IMG/VR virus record: IMGVR_UViG_3300027749_000447
Coordinates: 1-25,670 of that record
Strand: one strand, 5' to 3'
Source: a virus
Length of the DNA: 25,670 nt
Part shown: in pieces, positions 15,004 through 21,955 of the stretch
How positions within the stretch are numbered: position 1 is the first letter of the stretch
Layout of the letters: every line of letters starts with the position of its first letter
Notes under the pieces: generated by a model
What the model was told of the DNA's origin: nothing
The model's input: only the letters and a program-made list of their open reading frames with translations
Database searches by the model: none
Position numbers and translations under genes: made by a program

Positions 15004-15958
15004 CATAGTTTCAAGATCATTAAAAGACATCGGCGCACTAGAAGCCGGTGAAACGCCTACGCCTGATGCAGCGCAAGATGCGTTTGATATGCTCAACGAT
15101 ATGTTAGATCAATGGTCTAACGAAGATATGATGGTCTACAACTTCACGGAAATTATCTTTCCCGTGGTAAGTGGACAGACCCAATACACAATTGGCCCAG
15201 GCGGTACAGTCGGCTCAAGTTTCACTGGCTCGATCTCAGGAAACATCCTGACCGTCACTGCCATCACATCGGGCGCAATTACGCTTAACCAAACCCTAAC
15301 CGGCACAGGAATTACCGCAGGCACAACCATCGTTTCGTTTATTGGTGGTTCGGGTGGTGATGTTTTGGAGGCAGGCACTTATCAAGTTAACATATCGCAG
15401 ACGGTCGCCAGCACCACAATCTCGGGGTACTACCAAAAGCCTTTGCGCGTCAATTCGTCATTTGTGCGGATTAATACAACGTCCAATGGTCAGCCTATCC
15501 TCGGTGGTGGCCTTGACTATCCTGTCGCCGTTCTAACCCTTGATGACTACTCATTGATCGGCCTAAAAACACTCAATGGCCCTTGGCCCAAGGCTTTGTA
15601 CTACAACCCTGGCGACACACTAGGAAATCTGAGCGTTTGGCCCAATCCGTCACAAGGCGAAATGCACTTGTTTACGGACACAATCTTTGCCCGATTTACC
15701 ACGATGTTTGACATCATGCGAATCCCGCAGGGCTATGTTAATTGTTTGCGTTGGTGTCTTGCAGAACGTTTGATGCCTATGTACGGCAAAGCCAGCCCCG
15801 TGCAAATCGGCATGATTTCCAAGTTTGCAGGCGAGGCCAAGGCTACTATCAAGCGCACCAATATGCGTCCGCAGATGGTTTCCCGCTATGCAGATGCTTT
15901 GCTTACAGGACGTTCCAAAGACGCTGGCTGGATACTTACGGGGGGTTTCCTGAGGTGA
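14987..15958 (+). CDS. P22 gp4-like head-to-tail adaptor with an inserted domain
   Basis: This 323-aa protein aligns in pattern with the P22 gp4 group, the first ring below the portal. The N-terminal helix region has [19 protein letters not shown] and a ML(N)DMLDQW motif. The C-terminal part has [30 protein letters not shown] and [18 protein letters not shown], then a helical end. Between TIGPGGT and YYQKPLRV (residues about 75-147) an extra beta-rich module of about 73 residues is inserted. It matches two modules in the downstream gp10-like protein. P22 gp4 is 166 aa, so insertion and tail extension account for much of the larger size. The start at 14987 has GGAG (14978-14981) at good spacing; the frame opens earlier at 14945 without a ribosome-binding site. 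The gene overlaps its upstream neighbour by 17 nt. Confidence 0.85.
   Translation: MAQPIDIVSRSLKDIGALEAGETPTPDAAQDAFDMLNDMLDQWSNEDMMVYNFTEIIFPVVSGQTQYTIGPGGTVGSSFTGSISGNILTVTAITSGAITLNQTLTGTGITAGTTIVSFIGGSGGDVLEAGTYQVNISQTVASTTISGYYQKPLRVNSSFVRINTTSNGQPILGGGLDYPVAVLTLDDYSLIGLKTLNGPWPKALYYNPGDTLGNLSVWPNPSQGEMHLFTDTIFARFTTMFDIMRIPQGYVNCLRWCLAERLMPMYGKASPVQIGMISKFAGEAKATIKRTNMRPQMVSRYADALLTGRSKDAGWILTGGFLR
15209..15427 (+). repeat. Beta-rich insertion module, copy in gp4-like gene
   Basis: About 73 codons inserted between the conserved TIGPGGT and YYQKPLRV segments. The pattern is [15 protein letters not shown], [16 protein letters not shown], then [16 protein letters not shown]. The same pattern occurs twice in the gp10-like gene at 16978-17391. 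Confidence 0.82.
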
Positions 15959-15968
15959 CATATTCCGC

Positions 15969-15994
15969 TATAATGTGGTTGTACTTTAAAGGAG
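15969..15994 (+). promoter_or_regulatory. Perfect -10 box and strong RBS ahead of the HNH gene
   Basis: The 42-nt gap before the HNH gene contains TATAAT (15969-15974), a perfect sigma70 -10 box, and AAAGGAG (15988-15994), the best Shine-Dalgarno in the window, 6 nt before the ATG. The -35 position (about 15946-15951, TTTCCT) is weak. The pairing suggests the endonuclease gene carries its own expression signals. Confidence 0.5.
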
Positions 15995-16000
15995 TAAACC

Positions 16001-16579
16001 ATGTACACAAAGGAAGAAGCAATCCAAAGGAAACGCGATCGTGACAATGCTGCTTATCGGAACAAGGTTGGAAGGCCAGTAGGAAATCCTGGCAAGCCCG
16101 CTAGTACGCCGGAAGTGATATGGAGCAAAGTTGATAAACGTGGCGAAGATGAATGTTGGAATTGGACAGGATACAAAAATGAAGATGGATATGGCAGAAC
16201 ATGGATTGACGATGTGGGCTACTATGCTCACAGGGTCATCTATGCGCTTGCTAATCCAAACACTATCACTTATCGTGCGCCAAGCAGAACAAGTGATTTT
16301 GGCTTTGTCCTTCATACTTGCGACAATCCATCGTGCTGCAATCCAAAGCATTTATTTCTTGGCACTCATGCTGACAACATGGCTGACAAAGTTGCAAAAA
16401 AACGATCTCCTGATTTCAAAGGAGACAAAGGCCCAAGGTGCAAACTTTCAATGTCGCAAGCCCGAGAAATCAGGCAACTACGCAAAGAAGGCGTTTCTGC
16501 CCGTGAACTTGCTCAAAAATATGAAATCAGCCTTCCGTCAATCAAAACATTGTTGCGCGGTGATTCCTACAAGGAATAA
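16001..16579 (+). CDS. HNH endonuclease, homing-type
   Basis: This 192-aa protein has an HNH nuclease core: [14 protein letters not shown] (about 53-66), then HRVIYALA (from H77). The metal-binding/catalytic segment [20 protein letters not shown] begins at H105 and holds C107, C112, C113, N114 and H117, followed by DNM. The C-terminal 45 residues ([17 protein letters not shown] to [12 protein letters not shown]) form a helix-turn-helix of the type fused to phage homing endonucleases, which supplies DNA specificity. It is free-standing between the gp4- and gp10-like genes, which are normally adjacent, and has its own -10 box and RBS. It is therefore probably a selfish intergenic endonuclease that cuts phages lacking it. 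An overlapping open frame at 16131-16589 is a shadow. Confidence 0.9.
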   Translation: MYTKEEAIQRKRDRDNAAYRNKVGRPVGNPGKPASTPEVIWSKVDKRGEDECWNWTGYKNEDGYGRTWIDDVGYYAHRVIYALANPNTITYRAPSRTSDFGFVLHTCDNPSCCNPKHLFLGTHADNMADKVAKKRSPDFKGDKGPRCKLSMSQAREIRQLRKEGVSARELAQKYEISLPSIKTLLRGDSYKE

Positions 16580-16581
16580 AT

Positions 16582-18567
16582 ATGCCTGAGTTCGGATTTG
16601 TGGGACCAAGTTACGAATCTCCCTCGATTTATCAAGAATCGCAGGAGTGTATTAACTTTTTCCCCGAAATTGACCCACTAAAAGAAGGTGGCGTTCGGGG
16701 CGTTGTGGCGCTTTATCCGACCCCTGGCCTAACCCTTGAGGCGGTACTAAACAACGCCGAAGTGCGCGGCCTGCGTACTTTGTCGGGCGGCAGTCAGATG
16801 ATTGCGGTCTGCGGCTCTTACGTTTACGTCTTTACGTCAAACCTGTCAGCTACCGTGGTAGGCATTCTCAATTCGTCTGCGGGTCGTGTTGGCCTTTCTG
16901 ACAACGGAATTAACGCTTATATCGTAGACGGAGCCTATCGGTACACATGGCGCATTTCTAGCCCCGCAAACGCTGTTTTTACGGGTTCTATCAGCGGAAC
17001 AACCCTGACGGTCACGGCGGTCAGCAGTGGCACGATTACGGCCCACCAATCCCTCACAGGTATCGGCATCACTTCAGAGACGGTGATTACTGCCTTGGGC
17101 TCGGGTTCCGGTGGAACAGGCACTTACACGGTCAACCTTTCCCAAACCGTGTCAGCAGAAACAATGACTTCTGCTGCGGTCGGCGCTCGGTTCACTGCGA
17201 CCATTGCAGGAACAACCCTCACGGTATCCGCAGTCGCAAGCGGGACAATTTACCTTGGTCAAACCTTACAAGGTGCTGGCATCACGGCAGGCACAATCAT
17301 CAAGGCATTGGGCACAGGAACTGGTGGGATTGGTACTTACACAATCAGCACCGCCCACACTATCGTTACCGGCATAACAATGTATGCGTTGAATTTCAGC
17401 GTATTGCCAAGCACAGATGGTGCGTTTAGTGGCGGCACATCTGTGGACATTGTGGACAATTACTTTGTCTACAACAACCCAGGCACTCAGCAATTTGGTT
17501 CGTCTGATCTGTTGAGCCCAATTTCCACTTCTACGTCTTACGCATTGAAAGACGGTTCACCTGACAAACTAATTGCCCTAATTGTTGACCACCGCGAAGT
17601 TTATTTGATGGGTGAGGCATCGTCTGAAGTTTGGACGGATGTTGGCTCGGTTCCTTTCCCTTTTCAGCGTATCCCTGGAACATCTACCCAGCACGGTATT
17701 GCTGCCCAATTTTCGGTCGCCCGCCTTGGCAATTCCTTTGCCTACGTTTCCCGAAACAATCGGGGCCAAGCGCAGATCATGCAAATGGAAGGGTATATCC
17801 CTAAAAGGATTTCTACCCATGCAGTCGAGAACACCTTAACAAATCAATACATTGACGATGCTATTTCGTACACCTACCAATTGGAAGGCCACGAAATCTA
17901 CGTCACGACATTCCCGACTTTGAATCTGACATGGGCCTATGACTCCACGACAACCATGTGGCATAAATGGCTCGGCATGGCCTCTGATGGCACTTATATG
18001 CGTCATTGGAGCAATTGCGTTGCATCGTTTCAAGGATTGGTTTTGGTCGGCGATTACTCCAATGGAAAAATCTATTCCTTGGACAAAAAGAATTACACCG
18101 ATAACGGCACAAACGTTCGCAGGGTGCGCCGTGCGCCTCACTTGGTGTCTGACTTCCAGCGTGAATACTTTGATGAATTGCAGATTCAATTCCAACCAGG
18201 TGTAGGCACTACTGGCCTATCAAGCCCGCAATTCTTTGTTGTGTACTTGGGCCAAAACTACACCATTGCGAGCGCCGATACATTTACAGCATTGCCTAAC
18301 TACCAGTATGTTATTGGCGAGCCTATTCAGCCAACAAACACAACCACGACTTATCCAAAAGCAATGTTGCGTTGGTCTAATGATGGTGGCTCTACTTGGT
18401 CAAAAGAGTATTGGGTCAGCATCGGACAATTGGGCAAGTTTAAGAATCGCGCTATTTGGCGGCGTTTGGGCATGGCTCGTGACCGTGTGTTTGAAGTGGC
18501 TGTTTCCGATCCTGTAAACGCTGTCATCGTATCCGCTAACCTTAAATCGTCAGTCGGGGAAAACTAA
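16582..18567 (+). CDS. P22 gp10-like packaged-DNA stabilisation (tail hub) protein
   Basis: This 661-aa protein matches the phage stabilisation family of P22 gp10, which plugs the portal-gp4 channel after packaging. The N-terminus is characteristic ([26 protein letters not shown]), followed by a run of beta-propeller-like strands ([29 protein letters not shown]). Conserved later segments include [47 protein letters not shown] and [13 protein letters not shown]22 gp10 is 472 aa. Much of the excess is an insertion at residues about 128-271 made of two copies of the module found in the gp4-like protein. It starts 2 nt after the HNH stop with AAGGA inside the HNH gene end, so the original gp4-gp10 junction has been rebuilt around the endonuclease. 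Confidence 0.9.
   Translation: MPEFGFVGPSYESPSIYQESQECINFFPEIDPLKEGGVRGVVALYPTPGLTLEAVLNNAEVRGLRTLSGGSQMIAVCGSYVYVFTSNLSATVVGILNSSAGRVGLSDNGINAYIVDGAYRYTWRISSPANAVFTGSISGTTLTVTAVSSGTITAHQSLTGIGITSETVITALGSGSGGTGTYTVNLSQTVSAETMTSAAVGARFTATIAGTTLTVSAVASGTIYLGQTLQGAGITAGTIIKALGTGTGGIGTYTISTAHTIVTGITMYALNFSVLPSTDGAFSGGTSVDIVDNYFVYNNPGTQQFGSSDLLSPISTSTSYALKDGSPDKLIALIVDHREVYLMGEASSEVWTDVGSVPFPFQRIPGTSTQHGIAAQFSVARLGNSFAYVSRNNRGQAQIMQMEGYIPKRISTHAVENTLTNQYIDDAISYTYQLEGHEIYVTTFPTLNLTWAYDSTTTMWHKWLGMASDGTYMRHWSNCVASFQGLVLVGDYSNGKIYSLDKKNYTDNGTNVRRVRRAPHLVSDFQREYFDELQIQFQPGVGTTGLSSPQFFVVYLGQNYTIASADTFTALPNYQYVIGEPIQPTNTTTTYPKAMLRWSNDGGSTWSKEYWVSIGQLGKFKNRAIWRRLGMARDRVFEVAVSDPVNAVIVSANLKSSVGEN
16978..17188 (+). 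repeat. Beta-rich insertion module, first copy in gp10-like gene
   Basis: Residues 133 to about 203 of the gp10-like protein: [19 protein letters not shown], then [20 protein letters not shown], then [16 protein letters not shown]. It is closer in sequence to the module in the gp4-like protein than to ordinary gp10 sequence. Confidence 0.85.
17191..17391 (+). repeat. Beta-rich insertion module, second copy in gp10-like gene
   Basis: Residues 204 to about 270: [19 protein letters not shown], then [20 protein letters not shown], then [17 protein letters not shown]. It starts exactly 71 residues after the first copy, in tandem. Confidence 0.85.
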
Positions 18568-18797
18568 TGGCACTTTCTAATACACAGCAGATCAATCCAT
18601 ACCCACAAGCGGCGTTTTTGGATCAAAACACAAACCGCCCAACTCGTGCATGGCAGCAGTTTTTCCTCAATTTGCTTAATTTTTCAAGCGCAACCACGGC
18701 AACCGCAGGGTCAGCAACCTTGCCCGCCAACCCAGTCGGGTTTATAAACGTGACCGTAAACGGCAACGCTTATAAAATTCCGTATTACAACGTTTAG
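18567..18797 (+). CDS. Small conserved protein in the tail-needle position
   Basis: This 76-aa protein overlaps the gp10-like stop by one base (TAATG). The pattern of AFLDQNTNRPTRAWQQFFLN, a short T/A-rich linker, LPANPVGFINVTVNG and a terminal KIPYYN is one I have seen in phages at this same place; its function is unknown to me. In P22 the next gene after gp10 encodes the needle gp26, a 233-aa trimeric coiled coil. This protein is far too short and has no coiled coil. It could be a miniature plug replacing the needle tip, or simply an accessory hub protein. Confidence 0.7.
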   Translation: MALSNTQQINPYPQAAFLDQNTNRPTRAWQQFFLNLLNFSSATTATAGSATLPANPVGFINVTVNGNAYKIPYYNV

Positions 18798-18808
18798 GAT
18801 TAGATATG
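18796..18808 (+). promoter_or_regulatory. Leader AGGATTAGATATG, copy 1
   Basis: The 13-nt sequence overlapping the preceding stop and the ATG at 18806 is identical to 20641-20653 before the next large gene. AGGA acts as the Shine-Dalgarno with 6-nt spacing. Confidence 0.5.
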
Positions 18809-20641
18809 CCAGCCTTTGTTGAACCATCATGGGTTAAAAACGCCAAACAGACTATTGGGACAGGCGTGGAGCCGGTGTACCCAATGAAAACTGTTCATGG
18901 CGGTAATCAAGTTCCTGACACGGAAGCAGATCCTATTGGCTACCGTTATGACAACGGCAGAAGCCAATATCAGTATCTTGACTTGGCTGGCACACCTACC
19001 AACTTGGTAAACCGTGGCAACCTTGGGGAAACAATCAAAACATTGGCCCCTATTGCCCTGTCAATGATTGGCGCTAACTTTCTTGCCCCCGCCCTTAATG
19101 ATTTGTTTGGCCCTACTGCTAGTGATTTAATGGGCGGTGGTGGTTCTGAGTTTGGCGCTGGCGCTGGTGATTTTCCTGCAAATCAAATTCAAGGATTTGG
19201 ATTTGGTGCGCCTGATACGTCTTTGTTGTCAAACCCTTATGCTGGTGTTTTTGATGCTGCTGGCAATGTAGTAAGCAATGCAGGAGATGTATTAAGCGCA
19301 GCAGACATTGCAGCTATGGGTGGCGCAGACATCGCTGGCTTGTCAGGAACTGCCGCTTCTAACTTGGCTGCTTCTGTTGCTGGAGGAATGCCAGCGCTTG
19401 AGGCTGCTGCCGCCGCTGCCGGTGCAGGGCTTACTACTGGTGCTGGTACTCAAGGATTAAAAGCGACTTTAAATACGTCTGCTTTACCTGGGGCGGAATT
19501 AGCAGCAGGTGGCCTTACAGGTCTTAAAGCAATTGCAAACACATCAGCAGACCCTGGTGCTGTATTAACGTTAGGTGGCGGCCCTGGCGCATCGTTAAGA
19601 ATAGGCGACAATCTTGTTACAGGAAGTGACATTCTTAATTTAGCAAACAAAAATCTTGTAAGTTCAAACGTTGTTACAAACGCACTTGGCGCTATTCCAA
19701 CAAATGCTCTTGGAACACTTACAACTTCTAACCTTGCGGCACTAAGCACAGACTACCTTAAAACATTAAATACGTCTTTTATTAGTGCTTTAAACACATC
19801 TAATGTTTCTGCGCTTACAACAGATACATTAAAACCGTTAGTTACATCTAACGTTGCTGCGCTTACTACTTCAAACACAAGTTTATTGAAGCAATTGTCA
19901 GACTTGACTGGCTTGACGGGAACGCAACTTGCCACATTCCTGACTGGCCTCACAGGCGCAGGCAATGCTGTAAACCTAACTAATGCTATCAATACAGGAT
20001 TGGACGCTACGACCGCAGCAAACACAGCCTCGCAAGGCGTTCTAAAAAGCATTTACGACCAGCAATTAGGGTTCCAAAAGCCTTATCAATTAACTGGAAC
20101 AAATGCGTTAAGTCAACTTGGTGCGCTTGGAACGGGTCAGTATCAGCAATATGATCCCACAACGGGACTACCCACAACAATGGGGACAGGCTCGGGTTAT
20201 TTGCAGCACCAATTTGATGCCTCAGACTTAGCCAAAGGACTTGCACCAAACTATGATTTCATGCTCCAGCAAGGGCAGATGGCAAATCAACGCGCTGCAA
20301 ACGTTGGCGGTGGTGCGTTGTCTGGCAATACCCTGCAAGGCTTGAACAAGTACACGCAAGACTATGCAGGCAACGCATATCAAAATGCGTTCAACAACTA
20401 CCAAACGCAACGCCAAAACATCTATGGTAATTTGTCAGGATTGGCTGGAATGGGTCAAACCGCAAACACAGGCGCAGCGACTGCTGGAACGTCTTACGGC
20501 AAAGGCACAACTGACTTGCAAACCGCATTGGCTAACGCACAAGCCGCAGCAGCAATTGGTAAAGCGCAAGCTGTGGCAGGCGGCACAACCGGCCTTGCAA
20601 ACTCCACATTCCTTGCGTCTTTACTTGCTCCCCCGAAATAA
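18806..20641 (+). CDS. DNA transfer / ejection protein with octapeptide repeats
   Basis: This 611-aa protein is the first of three internal virion proteins. The C-terminal third resembles the family of phage DNA transfer proteins: GLAPNYDFMLQQGQMANQRA, then GGALSGNTLQGLNKYTQDYA, then a NxYQTQRQNIYGNLSGLAGMGQTA stretch and an Ala-rich end. An amphipathic or hydrophobic segment (residues about 76-101, LAPIALSMIGANFLAPAL) could enter a membrane. Residues about 205-265 include two related GLKAxxNTSAxPGA segments, and residues 289-360 are nine octapeptide repeats. In P22 the proteins after gp10 and gp26 (gp7, gp20, gp16) are ejected to help DNA cross the envelope, and this gene occupies that place. 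The start has an AGGA site. The repeat region uses A/T-ending codons, unlike the C-terminal third. Confidence 0.8.
   Translation: MPAFVEPSWVKNAKQTIGTGVEPVYPMKTVHGGNQVPDTEADPIGYRYDNGRSQYQYLDLAGTPTNLVNRGNLGETIKTLAPIALSMIGANFLAPALNDLFGPTASDLMGGGGSEFGAGAGDFPANQIQGFGFGAPDTSLLSNPYAGVFDAAGNVVSNAGDVLSAADIAAMGGADIAGLSGTAASNLAASVAGGMPALEAAAAAAGAGLTTGAGTQGLKATLNTSALPGAELAAGGLTGLKAIANTSADPGAVLTLGGGPGASLRIGDNLVTGSDILNLANKNLVSSNVVTNALGAIPTNALGTLTTSNLAALSTDYLKTLNTSFISALNTSNVSALTTDTLKPLVTSNVAALTTSNTSLLKQLSDLTGLTGTQLATFLTGLTGAGNAVNLTNAINTGLDATTAANTASQGVLKSIYDQQLGFQKPYQLTGTNALSQLGALGTGQYQQYDPTTGLPTTMGTGSGYLQHQFDASDLAKGLAPNYDFMLQQGQMANQRAANVGGGALSGNTLQGLNKYTQDYAGNAYQNAFNNYQTQRQNIYGNLSGLAGMGQTANTGAATAGTSYGKGTTDLQTALANAQAAAAIGKAQAVAGGTTGLANSTFLASLLAPPK
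19670..19885 (+). repeat. Nine tandem octapeptide (24-nt) repeats
   Basis: Residues 289-360 of the ejection protein read as nine consecutive octads with pattern hydrophobic-x-T-(S/N/D)-x-(L/V/I)-x-x, for example LTTSNLAA, LSTDYLKT, LNTSFISA, LNTSNVSA, LTTDTLKP, LVTSNVAA. The first two octads (VVTNALGA, IPTNALGT) are looser. DNA copies differ in many codons, so this is an old or selected repeat, not a recent slippage. Confidence 0.85.
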
Positions 20642-20653
20642 GGATTAGATATG
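20641..20653 (+). promoter_or_regulatory. Leader AGGATTAGATATG, copy 2
   Basis: Second exact copy of the 13-nt translation-initiation leader, overlapping the last base of the previous stop and the ATG at 20651. Confidence 0.5.
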
Positions 20654-21955
20654 GCAGACTCTTTTACAGGCTACACCAATCTTGCCATGCCGCAAACGTC
20701 CCTTGCGGACATGATGAACATGGCATCGGGTGTGCAGCAATACCAGCAAGCGCAGCAGATGAATCCTTTGGCTTTGCAAAAAGCCGCAGCAGATTTGCAA
20801 ACAGCACAAGCAAATGCCAAACTTGCTACAGGAACAGTTGATCCAAAAATTGCTCAGCAGCAAGCAATGACATCAACTTCAATTAGTGAAGCAGAGATGA
20901 AAAAGTTGGAATCACTAAATAAAGTTCATCAAACTGCTGCTGGAAATCTTTTGTCAGTAGCGCAAAAAGAAAATCCTACTTATGATGATTTGATTAATAG
21001 CATGACAAAAACTTTGGATTCAATTGGTGCAAGCCCTGAAGCCAAGAAAAATTCATTGTCGCAAATTCCTGATGAATTAAAAACTGCATCGCCTGCAAAA
21101 ATTAAACTTTTTGCCGCACAAGAAGGAACTAAGTCTTTATCTGCATCAGATAGGTTTAGCCAATTGTTTCCAGAATCAAAATTTTTGGCAACTGGTGGAG
21201 AAACGTTGCCTGTTCAAGGTGGAAATCCTGCTGTTACTGGTGTTCCTGCTGGTACTGTTGCTGGCAAAGCTATTCCAAACACATTCCCAGTAACAACGCC
21301 AATTATTAACCCAAATGGAACGCCTGGTTATATGGGCGCTCCTGGAAATATGCAAGCAGCATTAACTCCTGCTCAAACGGCGGCATCAACTGGCGCTGGA
21401 GAAGCAATTGCATCAGATTGGAAGCAAACACAAGCAGATGCTTCTTCAGCCCAATCTCACAAAGCAATTTTTCAAACTATGAAGTCGCTTGTGCCAACCG
21501 CATACACAGGTTTGGCAGCAGACAAAAAATTGCTTGGCGACAAAATTTTGGATTTTATTGGCGCTTCTCACGATACTGCTGCTGCATCTAGTACGGAAGA
21601 ATTGGCAAAAAATCAAAACTTGCTTGCTTTGGTTGGAGGAAATACCGATTCAGCAAGACAATTGGCGCAAATTGCCAATCCTAATGTCTCAATGACAAAA
21701 GAAGGTATAAACAAAGTAATTAACCAATTGTTGTCTTTTGAAGAATTTAAGACTGCAAAAGCAAATTATTTGAATGGTTTGCAATCTAACCCTGTTGCTT
21801 ATGGAAACAGATTGCAACAATGGCAAAATGCTGCTGACCCACGTTTCTTCCAAGAAATGACACCTCAAGAATTTGCTGCATTGAAAAAATCATCTGATTA
21901 TGCGGACTTGATGAAAAAACGTGCATTGGCTAAACAATATGGGATCATTCAATAA
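20651..21955 (+). CDS. Putative internal virion / ejection protein
   Basis: This 434-aa protein is encoded between two other large internal-protein genes. The N-terminal third is helical and glutamine/alanine-rich (MASGVQQYQQAQQMNPLAL). The middle (about residues 180-245) is a proline-, glycine- and threonine-rich linker, and the C-terminal half is helical and charged, ending in MKKRALAKQYGIIQ. No membrane segment, signal peptide or catalytic motif is visible. Position corresponds to the gp20 slot of P22 (471 aa), and the helix-linker-helix composition is like ejection proteins, but direct similarity is not evident. From about 20880 the DNA is clearly more AT-rich than the preceding gene's end. 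The stop overlaps the next start by one base. Confidence 0.72.
   Translation: MADSFTGYTNLAMPQTSLADMMNMASGVQQYQQAQQMNPLALQKAAADLQTAQANAKLATGTVDPKIAQQQAMTSTSISEAEMKKLESLNKVHQTAAGNLLSVAQKENPTYDDLINSMTKTLDSIGASPEAKKNSLSQIPDELKTASPAKIKLFAAQEGTKSLSASDRFSQLFPESKFLATGGETLPVQGGNPAVTGVPAGTVAGKAIPNTFPVTTPIINPNGTPGYMGAPGNMQAALTPAQTAASTGAGEAIASDWKQTQADASSAQSHKAIFQTMKSLVPTAYTGLAADKKLLGDKILDFIGASHDTAAASSTEELAKNQNLLALVGGNTDSARQLAQIANPNVSMTKEGINKVINQLLSFEEFKTAKANYLNGLQSNPVAYGNRLQQWQNAADPRFFQEMTPQEFAALKKSSDYADLMKKRALAKQYGIIQ

Noticed and set aside
16131-16589. 152-aa plus-strand open frame inside the HNH gene
   Set aside because: It overlaps a clear nuclease with conserved metal-binding residues and shows no domain of its own.
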